Origin: Streptococcus sp. SN-1
GTDB lineage: Bacteria > Bacillota > Bacilli > Lactobacillales > Streptococcaceae
DNA length: 64,000 nt
Assembly (NCBI RefSeq): GCF_041154385.1
Contig: NZ_AP028929.1
Location: forward strand, 248,001-312,000
Direction of reading: 5' to 3'
Positions 37,801-48,300 of this stretch are shown here, piece by piece. How positions within the stretch are numbered: the stretch's first letter is position 1; each line of letters begins with the position of its first letter. A program made the translations under genes and the position numbers. A model generated the notes under the pieces. That model did not search any database. It was not told where the DNA came from and saw nothing but the letters and a program-made list of their open reading frames with translations.

Positions 37801-38847
37801 ATGTCAACTATTGAAGAACAATTAAAAGCGCTTCGTGAAGAAACGCTGGCTAGCTTGAAGCAGATTACTGCTGAAAATAAAAAAGAGATGCAAGATTTGC
37901 GTGTTTCTGTCCTTGGGAAAAAGGGTTCACTTACTGAAATCCTCAAAGGGATGAAAGATGTCTCTGCTGAGATGCGTCCGATTATCGGGAAACACGTCAA
38001 TGAAGCTCGTGATGTCTTGACAGCAGCCTTTGAAGAAACAGCTAAACTATTGGAAGAAAAGAAAGTCGCAGCTCAACTGGCTAGCGAGAGTATCGATGTG
38101 ACACTTCCAGGTCGCCCTGTTGCGACGGGTCACCGCCACGTTTTGACACAAACCAGTGAAGAAATCGAAGATATTTTCATTGGTATGGGTTACCAAGTCG
38201 TGGATGGTTTTGAAGTGGAGCAAGACTACTATAACTTTGAACGTATGAACCTTCCGAAAGATCATCCAGCCCGCGATATGCAGGACACATTCTATATCAC
38301 TGAAGAAATCTTGCTCCGTACTCATACATCTCCTGTGCAGGCGCGTGCTATGGATGCTCATGATTTCTCTAAAGGCCCTTTGAAAATGATCTCACCAGGG
38401 CGTGTCTTCCGTCGTGACACAGACGATGCGACCCACAGTCACCAATTCCACCAAATCGAAGGTTTGGTTGTTGGGAAGAACATTTCTATGGCAGACCTTC
38501 AAGGAACCCTTCAGTTGATTGTGCAAAAAATGTTTGGCGAAGAGCGTCAAATTCGTTTGCGCCCCTCTTACTTCCCATTCACAGAACCATCTGTTGAGGT
38601 GGATGTTTCGTGCTTCAAATGTGGTGGTGAAGGATGTAACGTATGTAAGAAAACTGGTTGGATTGAAATCATGGGTGCTGGTATGGTTCACCCACGTGTT
38701 CTCGAAATGAGTGGAATTGATGCAACGGTCTACTCTGGATTTGCCTTTGGTCTTGGACAAGAGCGTGTAGCTATGCTCCGTTACGGAATCAACGATATCC
38801 GTGGATTCTACCAAGGAGATGTCCGCTTCTCAGAACAGTTTAAATAA
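37801..38847 (+). CDS. pheS: Phenylalanyl-tRNA synthetase alpha subunit
   Basis: The 348-residue class II catalytic subunit charges tRNA-Phe. Seen are an N-terminal coiled-coil arm, motif 2 region [25 protein letters not shown] and motif 3 region [18 protein letters not shown]. The Cys-rich stretch [17 protein letters not shown] is a normal insertion. Start ATG 37801 follows GGAGG; the open frame extends upstream through the T-box, which is not coding. It overlaps the acetyltransferase gene by 1 nt. Confidence 0.96.
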   Translation: MSTIEEQLKALREETLASLKQITAENKKEMQDLRVSVLGKKGSLTEILKGMKDVSAEMRPIIGKHVNEARDVLTAAFEETAKLLEEKKVAAQLASESIDVTLPGRPVATGHRHVLTQTSEEIEDIFIGMGYQVVDGFEVEQDYYNFERMNLPKDHPARDMQDTFYITEEILLRTHTSPVQARAMDAHDFSKGPLKMISPGRVFRRDTDDATHSHQFHQIEGLVVGKNISMADLQGTLQLIVQKMFGEERQIRLRPSYFPFTEPSVEVDVSCFKCGGEGCNVCKKTGWIEIMGAGMVHPRVLEMSGIDATVYSGFAFGLGQERVAMLRYGINDIRGFYQGDVRFSEQFK

Positions 38848-39356
38848 TGATTAAAAAAGTAGAACTGGCAGATGTTGGGGTGTTGGCCAAAATTGCCAAA
38901 CAAACCTTTCGTGAAACATTTGCTCATGATAATACAGAAGAGCAGTTACAGGAATACTTTGAAGAGGCTTATAGTCTGAGAGTTTTGTCAACTGAGTTGG
39001 AAAAGCCAGAATCCGAAACCTATTTCATTATGCATGAAGAGGAGATAGCTGGTTTTCTCAAAGTCAACTGGGGAAGTGCTCAGACTGAGAGAGAATTAGA
39101 GGATGCTTTTGAAATTCAACGCCTCTATGTGCTACAAAAATTCCAAGGATTTGGACTAGGTAAGCAACTGTTTGAATTCGCTCTTGAACTTGCTACCAAA
39201 AATAGTTTTTCTTGGGCTTGGCTAGGTGTTTGGGAGCATAATACAAAAGCTCAAGCGTTTTATAATCGATATGGTTTTGAAAAATTTAGCCAACATCATT
39301 TTATGGTTGGTCAAAAAGTAGATACAGATTGGTTACTGAGAAAGAAATTAAGGTAA
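38847..39356 (+). CDS. GNAT-family N-acetyltransferase between pheS and pheT
   Basis: The 169-residue protein carries the acetyl-CoA motif YVLQKFQGFGLGKQLFEFALELA (about 93-115) and the C-terminal WEHNTKAQAFYNRYGFEK. The start codon shares one base with the pheS stop, so it is translationally coupled and under T-box control. Placement inside the synthetase operon is the pattern known from pneumococcus, but no link to tRNA charging has been shown. The substrate is unknown. Confidence 0.85.
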   Translation: MIKKVELADVGVLAKIAKQTFRETFAHDNTEEQLQEYFEEAYSLRVLSTELEKPESETYFIMHEEEIAGFLKVNWGSAQTERELEDAFEIQRLYVLQKFQGFGLGKQLFEFALELATKNSFSWAWLGVWEHNTKAQAFYNRYGFEKFSQHHFMVGQKVDTDWLLRKKLR

Positions 39357-39432
39357 GAAGATGATTCTTCTATTGAAATGATAGGAAAGGAAAAGAACCA
39401 GAGTGGCAACTGTCATTCTGGAGAACTAAATT

Positions 39433-41838
39433 ATGCTTGTATCTTATAAATGGTTAAAAGAATTGGTGGACATTGCTGTGCCATCACAAGAGTTGGCTGA
39501 AAAAATGTCAACTACAGGGATCGAGGTAGAAGGTGTCGAATCACCTGCTGCTGGTCTCTCAAAAATTGTCGTCGGTGAGGTCTTGTCTTGCGAAGATGTG
39601 CCAGAAACTCACCTTCATGTTTGTCAGGTTAACGTTGGCGAAGAAGAAGCCCGTCAAATCGTTTGTGGTGCCCCAAATGTGCGTGCTGGTATCAAGGTTA
39701 TGGTGGCTATTCCAGGAGCTCGCATCGCTGACAATTACAAGATCAAAAAAGGAAAAATCCGTGGTTTAGAGTCACTTGGAATGATCTGTTCGCTTGGTGA
39801 ATTGGGAATTTCTGACTCAGTTGTGCCTAAGGAATTCGCAGATGGCATCCAAATCTTGCCAGAAAATGCCGTTCCTGGGGATGAAGTCTTCTCATATCTA
39901 GACTTGGATGATGAAATCATCGAACTTTCAATTACACCTAACCGTGCGGACGCTCTTTCTATGCGTGGGGTGGCTCACGAAGTGGCAGCCATCTATGATA
40001 AGGCAGTCAACTTTAAAGAATTTACTCTTTCAGAAACTGACCAAGCTGCAGCAGATGCTCTTTCTGTGGGCATTGAGACAGACAAGGCGCCTTACTATGC
40101 CGCTCGTATCTTGGACAATGTGACTATCGCACCAAGTCCACAATGGTTGCAAAACCTTCTCATGAACGAAGGAATCCGTCCAATCAACAACGTAGTGGAC
40201 GTGACAAACTACATCCTGCTCTACTTTGGTCAACCAATGCACGCCTTTGACTTGGATACCTTTGAAGGGACTGACATCCGTGTGCGTGAAGCGCGTGCTG
40301 GTGAAAAATTGGTGACCTTGGATGGCGAAGAACGTGACTTGGACGTGAATGACTTAGTTATCACTGTCGCAGACAAGCCAGTAGCCCTTGCAGGTGTCAT
40401 GGGCGGTCAAGCAACAGAAATCTCTGAGAAATCTAGTCGTGTCGTCCTTGAAGCTGCAGTCTTCAACGGAAAATCAATCCGCAAGACTAGCGGACGTCTC
40501 AATCTTCGTTCTGAGTCATCTTCTCGCTTTGAAAAAGGTATCAATGTGGCAACTGTTAACGAAGCCCTTGATGCGGCAGCTAGCATGATTGCAGAACTTG
40601 CAGGTGCGACGGTGCGTAAAGGTATCGTTTCAGCGGGTGAACTTGATACCTCTGATGTGGAAGTTTCTTCAACTCTTGCTGATGTTAACCGTGTCCTCGG
40701 AACTGATCTTTCTTATGCTGATGTAGAAGACGTCTTCCGTCGTCTTGGCTTTGGCCTTTCTGGAAATGCAGACGGCTTTACAGTCAGCGTACCACGTCGT
40801 CGTTGGGATATCACAATCGAGGCAGACCTCTTTGAAGAAATCGCTCGTATCTATGGTTATGACCGCTTGCCAACCAGCCTTCCAAAAGATGATGGTACAG
40901 CTGGTGAATTGACAGCCACACAAAAACTCCGCCGTCAAGTTCGTACGATTGCTGAAGGAGCAGGTTTGACAGAAATCATCACCTATGCTCTAACAACTCC
41001 TGAAAAAGCAGTTGAGTTTACGGCTCAACCAAGTAACCTTACTGAACTTATGTGGCCAATGACAGTGGACCGTTCAGTCCTCCGTCAAAATATGATTTCA
41101 GGTATCCTAGATACAGTTGCTTACAACGTGGCTCGTAAGAACAAAAACTTGGCCCTTTACGAGATTGGAAAAGTCTTTGAACAAACAGGTAATCCAAAAG
41201 AAGAACTTCCAAATGAGATCAACAGCTTTGCCTTTGCCTTGACAGGCTTGGTTGCTGAAAAAGATTTCCAAACAGCAGCAGTTCCAGTTGATTTCTTCTA
41301 TGCTAAAGGAATCCTTGAAGCCCTCTTTGCTCGTTTGGGACTCCAAGTAACTTATACAGCAACATCTGAAATTGCTAGCCTTCATCCAGGTCGTACAGCT
41401 ATGATTTCACTCGGTGACCAAGTTCTTGGTTTCCTTGGTCAAGTACACCCAGTCACTGCTAAGGCTTACGATATTCCAGAAACGTATGTAGCTGAGCTCA
41501 ACCTTTCAGCCATCGAAACTGCGCTTCAACCAGCTACTCCATTTGTAGAAATTACTAAATTCCCAGCAGTCAGCCGTGACGTTGCCCTTCTCCTCAAGGC
41601 AGAAGTGACTCATCAAGAAGTTGTAGATGCTATTCAAGCTGCCGGCGTGAAACGTTTGACAGATATCAAACTCTTTGACGTCTTCTCAGGCGAAAAATTG
41701 GGACTTGGTATGAAGTCGATGGCTTATAGCTTGACCTTCCAAAATCCAGAAGATAGCTTGACGGACGAAGAAGTAGCACGCTACATGGAAAAAATCCAAG
41801 CATCGCTTGAAGAAAAAGTCAATGCAGAAGTGCGTTAA
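39433..41838 (+). CDS. pheT: Phenylalanyl-tRNA synthetase beta subunit
   Basis: The 801-residue subunit has an N-terminal tRNA-binding OB domain (about 40-150), the B3/B4 editing domain (about 210-390), B5 (about 405-475), a catalytic-like core and a C-terminal FDX-ACB anticodon-binding domain (about 705-800, [21 protein letters not shown]). It binds tRNA-Phe and edits mischarged Tyr. It lies 76 nt after the acetyltransferase gene without its own obvious promoter. A terminator follows. Confidence 0.96.
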   Translation: MLVSYKWLKELVDIAVPSQELAEKMSTTGIEVEGVESPAAGLSKIVVGEVLSCEDVPETHLHVCQVNVGEEEARQIVCGAPNVRAGIKVMVAIPGARIADNYKIKKGKIRGLESLGMICSLGELGISDSVVPKEFADGIQILPENAVPGDEVFSYLDLDDEIIELSITPNRADALSMRGVAHEVAAIYDKAVNFKEFTLSETDQAAADALSVGIETDKAPYYAARILDNVTIAPSPQWLQNLLMNEGIRPINNVVDVTNYILLYFGQPMHAFDLDTFEGTDIRVREARAGEKLVTLDGEERDLDVNDLVITVADKPVALAGVMGGQATEISEKSSRVVLEAAVFNGKSIRKTSGRLNLRSESSSRFEKGINVATVNEALDAAASMIAELAGATVRKGIVSAGELDTSDVEVSSTLADVNRVLGTDLSYADVEDVFRRLGFGLSGNADGFTVSVPRRRWDITIEADLFEEIARIYGYDRLPTSLPKDDGTAGELTATQKLRRQVRTIAEGAGLTEIITYALTTPEKAVEFTAQPSNLTELMWPMTVDRSVLRQNMISGILDTVAYNVARKNKNLALYEIGKVFEQTGNPKEELPNEINSFAFALTGLVAEKDFQTAAVPVDFFYAKGILEALFARLGLQVTYTATSEIASLHPGRTAMISLGDQVLGFLGQVHPVTAKAYDIPETYVAELNLSAIETALQPATPFVEITKFPAVSRDVALLLKAEVTHQEVVDAIQAAGVKRLTDIKLFDVFSGEKLGLGMKSMAYSLTFQNPEDSLTDEEVARYMEKIQASLEEKVNAEVR

Positions 41839-41878
41839 GTTATTAGAGTTTGAAATGAAAGTTTAGACTTAAACATAA

Positions 41879-41937
41879 AAAACGAATAAAACTAGTTTTC
41901 TAGACGGTTAGAATTCTATTTTGTTCGTTTTTTGTTT
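41879..41937 (+). terminator. Terminator of the pheS-pheT operon
   Basis: AAAACGAATAAAACTAG pairs imperfectly with CTATTTTGTTCGTTTT across a 19-nt loop, followed by T residues. Confidence 0.75.
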
Positions 41938-42151
41938 TTAAATCTTAGGTCTTGTTAGTGTGAATGAAGCTGTTCTTATATACTTTCTTGATTTCGCTTT
42001 TATAACTGTTTAAGACTACAGTAGATTGAAATAAACTGCGAACAAATCTATTGGGGAATTCAAACAAGTTTATAGCAATGTTTTAGAAGTTTCAATGTGC
42101 TGTTTCAACTTCGGCATGAAATAAAATCTAAGTGTATTTTTATTTTTCTGT

Positions 42152-42197
42152 CTAATAAATCAAAATACTTGATTTATTAGCATAACAATGATAAAAT
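42152..42197 (+). promoter_or_regulatory. Inverted repeat overlapping a candidate adhesin promoter
   Basis: CTAATAAATCAA (42152-42163) and TTGATTTATTAG (42169-42180) form a perfect 12-bp inverted repeat with a 5-nt spacer. The right arm includes the -35 TTGATT (42169-42174); the -10 TAAAAT is at 42192-42197 after 17 bp. It looks like a repressor operator. Confidence 0.5.
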
Positions 42198-42229
42198 TAG
42201 AATTAAAATAGTGTATATGTGATTCTTTC

Positions 42230-42257
42230 AGTTAATATATATATATATATATTAACT
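42230..42257 (+). repeat. 28-bp AT palindrome in the adhesin leader
   Basis: AGTTAAT, then a run of AT dinucleotides, then ATTAACT: perfectly self-complementary. It lies between the candidate promoter and the AAAGGAG site of the adhesin. Confidence 0.7.
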
Positions 42258-42306
42258 AGCATTACCGTCTTCACTAGTTTAATAAATTATAAAGGAGTCT
42301 TTATAG

Positions 42307-45300
42307 ATGGAAAATAATCATTCTATGAGTCGAGTAGAACGCTCACGTCGTGAGAAGGTAACTCGTTACTCTGTCAGAAAAGTAAGTTTTGGTGCGGCCA
42401 GTGTAGCGGTTGCAGCATTTTTCATGTTTTTGGGAAATGGTGCAGTGTATGCAGCAGCACCAAATGTAACAGCAACAGGTTCTGCCCTAGCAGCTACTCC
42501 AGCAAATAATCAGTTGGATGAAAATTCTGGTGCCAGTGACTCGACTGTTCCGAAAGCTCAAGCAGGCACAACTACTCCAACACCTGTTGATGCAAGCTCA
42601 ACATCAGTAGAGTCATCTACTGTTTCGAAAGCTCAAGCAGACACAACTACTTCAAAACCTGCTGATGCTACTCCAGCGCCAGTAGTATCATCTACTACTT
42701 CAACAACAGAAGAAAAATTAGCAGAAAAAAACACTGAGGCATCATCTGCAGAAGCAAATAGCGTAGAAAACAAAGAACAAACAACAGTGAAAGCTGAAGA
42801 GAAAGCTGCTACTCCAGTAACAGAAAGCAATAAGCCGAAATCACGAAAAAGACGTGCCGCAGACACTAGTTCAACAGCACCGAATACTACAAGTGATGAG
42901 GCGGCAAATCAAGTTTTTGAAACACCAAATCAAAATGTAACTTTAGAGGAGTTATCTAAAAAGTTACAAGGATTACCGAGTAAGGTAGAAAATAATAGCA
43001 AGCTACAAAATATGGATAAGCTAGGAGAAGAGAAAAGTCTTAAAGAAGGGACGGTTGCAGAAATTAACGAATTTGGTGGTTGGACATCGGTTAATGGAGG
43101 GGTTTTTGCTATCGCAAGAAAAACAATAGACGGGGTTTTTCCACTAGAGACTATAAATTCAACATTAGATGATAAAGTTTGGCTAAGAGAACAAGCCTTT
43201 GATAGATCAAGCCAATATATCTTACTGTTATCAAAAAGTAGAACTAGAGCAAACAAAGATGCATTAGTAAAAGACAATAGTCAATACAGAGATTCAAATG
43301 AAGGGAGTGGTATAACAAAGAATGTGGTAGGCTTCAATGGTATTGAAAAGACTTTTAAAGCTTACTCCAAAGAACATGGATCGAGTGTTGTTGTGAAATT
43401 TAAGACAGGTTATGCTGGAGATTCTGAAGGATATAAAGCTAACTATAAAGTAGAAGTATTCAGTATAGTTGGAAGCACTGAAAAAAAGGTCTATGAGACT
43501 ACTTTTGATCCGTCTAAGAATTATAGTGATCAAGATAAAATAGTGACCAAGGCGAGTGATGGAACTAATAAGGATATAATTAGAATTTCAGAAACTTCGA
43601 ATGGTTTTGTGCAGGGACAAACTAAGACTCGTAACAAGTTTATAGGTAAAGAACAAGCTGAGAAGAAAATTGCTGAAGCTAGTAATATTCCGAATGGTAA
43701 ATCGGGAACATTTACGAGTAAAAATATTGTATTAGATAAAGGTGTTGAAAAATATAAAGTAAGGGTCAGTTTAGCAGATGAAAATAGAACAGGTATGAGT
43801 TATCAAGCTTGGGATATAAAATATTCACTGCCGATATCAGGACTTGACTTCACTCTTTCTCAAGATACAAGAGATGTTGCAAAAGATTTGTTGACAAGGG
43901 TTTATAATAAATTAAAAGAAACTGAAGCGTCAGATGTAAGCTGGAGAACAGATGATAGTAAGGCGGCATATGAGGAACAATTAGCAAAAATTCAAAGTTT
44001 GATCTCAGGTTCAGATAATTCTAAATCTACAGATGATTATAAAGAAGCTTTAACGGAAGTGTTAGCTAAAAAAACAGCATTGGTAGATGAAGAGAAAACA
44101 GTAAAAGACGCCGCTAAACAACAAGTAACAGAAAAACTGAAAGAGAAGTTATCTGAAATTGAAACTTCAACAGTTACTACGCAAGAAGAAAAAGATATAG
44201 CAAAACAAGCAGCTCAAGACGAAGCTAAAAAAGCTATAGATAAAATTGATAATGCAACTGATAAAACAAAAGCAAATGAGGCAAGAGATGCTGGAGTAAA
44301 TCAAATAACGCCAATAATGCCGGTAGCAGCAGTAAAACCAGCCGCAAGACAAGCGATTGAAGATGCTTATACTGCAAAAGTTGCAGAGATTGAGAAACGT
44401 CCTGAGTTAACAACAGAAGAAAAAACAGCTGCGAAAGCAGAAGCACGTAAATTGGCAGATGCAGCTAAAGCAAATGTTGATAAGGCAAAAACAAACAATA
44501 GAGTGGATACAGTTAAAGCTTCAGGCGTTGATGAAGTAGATGCTTACAGTCCAGCGGGTGTGGAAAAAGACACAGCTAAAAAAGCCGTAGAAGCCGCATT
44601 AAAAGCACAAGAAAAAGCTATCGATGCTAAAGCAGATTCAACAACAGAAGAAAAAGAAGCAGCTAAAGCAGACGCTAGAGCGAAAGCAGAAGCAGCCAAA
44701 GAAGCTATCGATAAAGCAGATTCTAATGCGAACGTAACAGCAGCTAAAGAAGCAGGAGTAGGAACAATTACACCTGTAGAACCAAAAGCAGAAGTAAAAC
44801 CAGCCGCAAAACAAGCGATTGAAGATGCTTATACTGCAAAAGTTGCAGAAATTGAGAAACGTCCTGAGTTAACTACTGAAGAAAAAGAAGCAGCCAAAGC
44901 AGAAGCACGTAAATTGGCAGATGCAGCAAAAGCAAATGTTGATAAAGCTAAAACAGACGATGCAGTAGAAACAGCAAAAGAATCTGGAACAGGAAAAGTC
45001 GAAGCAGTAGATCCAGCAGCTGTAGAAAAAGACACAGCTAAAAAGGCCGTAGAAGCCGCATTAAAAGCACAAGAAAAAGCGATTGACGCAAAAGCAGATT
45101 CAACAACAGAAGAAAAAGAAGCTGCTAAAGAAGAAGCTAGAGCGAAAGCAGAAGCAGCCAAAGAAGCCATCGATAAAGCAACTTCTAATGCGAACGTAAC
45201 AGCAGCTAAAGAAGCAGGAGTAGGAACAATTACACCTGTAGAACCAAAAGCAGAAGTAAAACCAGCCGCAAAACAAGCGATTGAAGATGCTTATACTGCA

Positions 45301-48300
45301 AAAGTTGCAGAAATTGAGAAACGTCCTGAGTTAACAACAGAAGAAAAAACAGCTGCGAAAGCAGAAGCACGTAAATTGGCAGATGCAGCTAAAGCAAATG
45401 TTGATAAGGCAAAAACAAACAATAGAGTGGATACAGTTAAAGCTTCAGGCGTTGATGAAGTAGATGCTTACAGTCCAGCGGGTGTGGAAAAAGACACAGC
45501 TAAAAAAGCCGTAGAAGCCGCATTAAAAGCACAAGAAAAAGCTATCGATGCTAAAGCAGATTCAACAACAGAAGAAAAAGAAGCAGCTAAAGCAGACGCT
45601 AGAGCGAAAGCAGAAGCAGCCAAAGAAGCTATCGATAAAGCAGATTCTAATGCGAACGTAACAGCAGCTAAAGAAGCAGGAGTAGGAACAATTACACCTG
45701 TAGAACCAAAAGCAGAAGTAAAACCAGCCGCAAAACAAGCGATTGAAGATGCTTATACTGCAAAAGTTGCAGAAATTGAGAAACGTCCTGAGTTAACTAC
45801 TGAAGAAAAAGAAGCAGCCAAAGCAGAAGCACGTAAATTGGCAGATGCAGCAAAAGCAAATGTTGATAAAGCTAAAACAGACGATGCAGTAGAAACAGCA
45901 AAAGAATCTGGAACAGGAAAAGTCGAAGCAGTAGATCCAGCAGCTGTAGAAAAAGACACAGCTAAAAAGGCCGTAGAAGCCGCATTAAAAGCACAAGAAA
46001 AAGCGATTGACGCAAAAGCAGATTCAACAACAGAAGAAAAAGAAGCTGCTAAAGAAGAAGCTAGAGCGAAAGCAGAAGCAGCCAAAGAAGCCATCGATAA
46101 AGCAACTTCTAATGCGAACGTAACAGCAGCTAAAGAAGCAGGAGTAGGAACAATTACACCTGTAGAACCAAAAGCAGAAGTAAAACCAGCCGCAAAACAA
46201 GCGATTGAAGATGCTTATACTGCAAAAGTTGCAGAAATTGAGAAACGTCCTGAGTTAACAACAGAAGAAAAAACAGCTGCGAAAGCAGAAGCACGTAAAT
46301 TGGCAGATGCAGCTAAAGCAAATGTTGATAAGGCAAAAACAAACAATAGAGTGGATACAGTTAAAGCTTCAGGCGTTGATGAAGTAGATGCTTACAGTCC
46401 AGCGGGTGTGGAAAAAGACACAGCTAAAAAAGCCGTAGAAGCCGCATTAAAAGCACAAGAAAAAGCTATCGATGCTAAAGCAGATTCAACAACAGAAGAA
46501 AAAGAAGCAGCTAAAGCAGACGCTAGAGCGAAAGCAGAAGCAGCCAAAGAAGCTATCGATAAAGCAGATTCTAATGCGAACGTAACAGCAGCTAAAGAAG
46601 CAGGAGTAGGAACAATTACACCTGTAGAACCAAAAGCAGAAGTAAAACCAGCCGCAAAACAAGCGATTGAAGATGCTTATACTGCAAAAGTTGCAGAAAT
46701 TGAGAAACGTCCTGAGTTAACTACTGAAGAAAAAGAAGCAGCCAAAGCAGAAGCACGTAAATTGGCAGATGCAGCAAAAGCAAATGTTGATAAAGCTAAA
46801 ACAGACGATGCAGTAGAAACAGCAAAAGAATCTGGAACAGGAAAAGTCGAAGCAGTAGATCCAGCAGCTGTAGAAAAAGACACAGCTAAAAAGGCCGTAG
46901 AAGCCGCATTAAAAGCACAAGAAAAAGCGATTGACGCAAAAGCAGATTCAACAACAGAAGAAAAAGAAGCTGCTAAAGAAGAAGCTAGAGCGAAAGCAGA
47001 AGCAGCCAAAGAAGCCATCGATAAAGCAACTTCTAATGCGAACGTAACAGCAGCTAAAGAAGCAGGAGTAGGAACAATTACACCTGTAGAACCAAAAGCA
47101 GAAGTAAAACCAGCCGCAAAACAAGCGATTGAAGATGCTTATACTGCAAAAGTTGCAGAAATTGAGAAACGTCCTGAGTTAACAACAGAAGAAAAAACAG
47201 CTGCGAAAGCAGAAGCACGTAAATTGGCAGATGCAGCTAAAGCAAATGTTGATAAGGCAAAAACAAACAATAGAGTGGATACAGTTAAAGCTTCAGGCGT
47301 TGATGAAGTAGATGCTTACAGTCCAGCGGGTGTGGAAAAAGACACAGCTAAAAAAGCCGTAGAAGCCGCATTAAAAGCACAAGAAAAAGCTATCGATGCT
47401 AAAGCAGATTCAACAACAGAAGAAAAAGAAGCAGCTAAAGCAGACGCTAGAGCGAAAGCAGAAGCAGCCAAAGAAGCTATCGATAAAGCAGATTCTAATG
47501 CGAACGTAACAGCAGCTAAAGAAGCAGGAGTAGGAACAATTACACCTGTAGAACCAAAAGCAGAAGTAAAACCAGCCGCAAAACAAGCGATTGAAGATGC
47601 TTATACTGCAAAAGTTGCAGAAATTGAGAAACGTCCTGAGTTAACTACTGAAGAAAAAGAAGCAGCCAAAGCAGAAGCACGTAAATTGGCAGATGCAGCA
47701 AAAGCAAATGTTGATAAAGCTAAAACAGACGATGCAGTAGAAACAGCAAAAGAATCTGGAACAGGAAAAGTCGAAGCAGTAGATCCAGCAGCTGTAGAAA
47801 AAGACACAGCTAAAAAGGCCGTAGAAGCCGCATTAAAAGCACAAGAAAAAGCGATTGACGCAAAAGCAGATTCAACAACAGAAGAAAAAGAAGCTGCTAA
47901 AGAAGAAGCTAGAGCGAAAGCAGAAGCAGCCAAAGAAGCCATCGATAAAGCAACTTCTAATGCGAACGTAACAGCAGCTAAAGAAGCAGGAGTAGGAACA
48001 ATTACACCTGTAGAACCAAAAGCAGAAGTAAAACCAGCCGCAAAACAAGCGATTGAAGATGCTTATACTGCAAAAGTTGCAGAAATTGAGAAACGTCCTG
48101 AGTTAACTACTGAAGAAAAAGAAGCAGCCAAAGCAGAAGCACGTAAATTGGCAGATGCAGCAAAAGCAAATGTTGACAAAGCGAAAACAGACGATGCAGT
48201 AGCGGCAGCAGAAGACAAAGGAACTACAAAAGTAGCAGATGTAGATCCAGCAGCAAAAGCAAAACCAGCAGCAAAAGCGGCAGTAGATGCAGCATTGGCA

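Larger units (their letters stand above)
41938..42306. other. Regulatory intergenic region before the giant adhesin
   Basis: The stretch is AT-rich. It contains a 12-bp perfect inverted repeat, a candidate promoter and a 28-bp AT palindrome, listed separately. At 42016-42120 there is a sequence (CAGTAGATTGAAATAAACTG onward) that looks like a decayed repeat or insertion-sequence end, but I cannot prove it. No open frame is convincing. Confidence 0.45.

Noticed and set aside
42016-42120. Insertion-sequence remnant upstream of the adhesin
   Set aside because: It looks repeat-like, but no transposase fragment, terminal repeats or target duplication can be seen; kept only as a remark.
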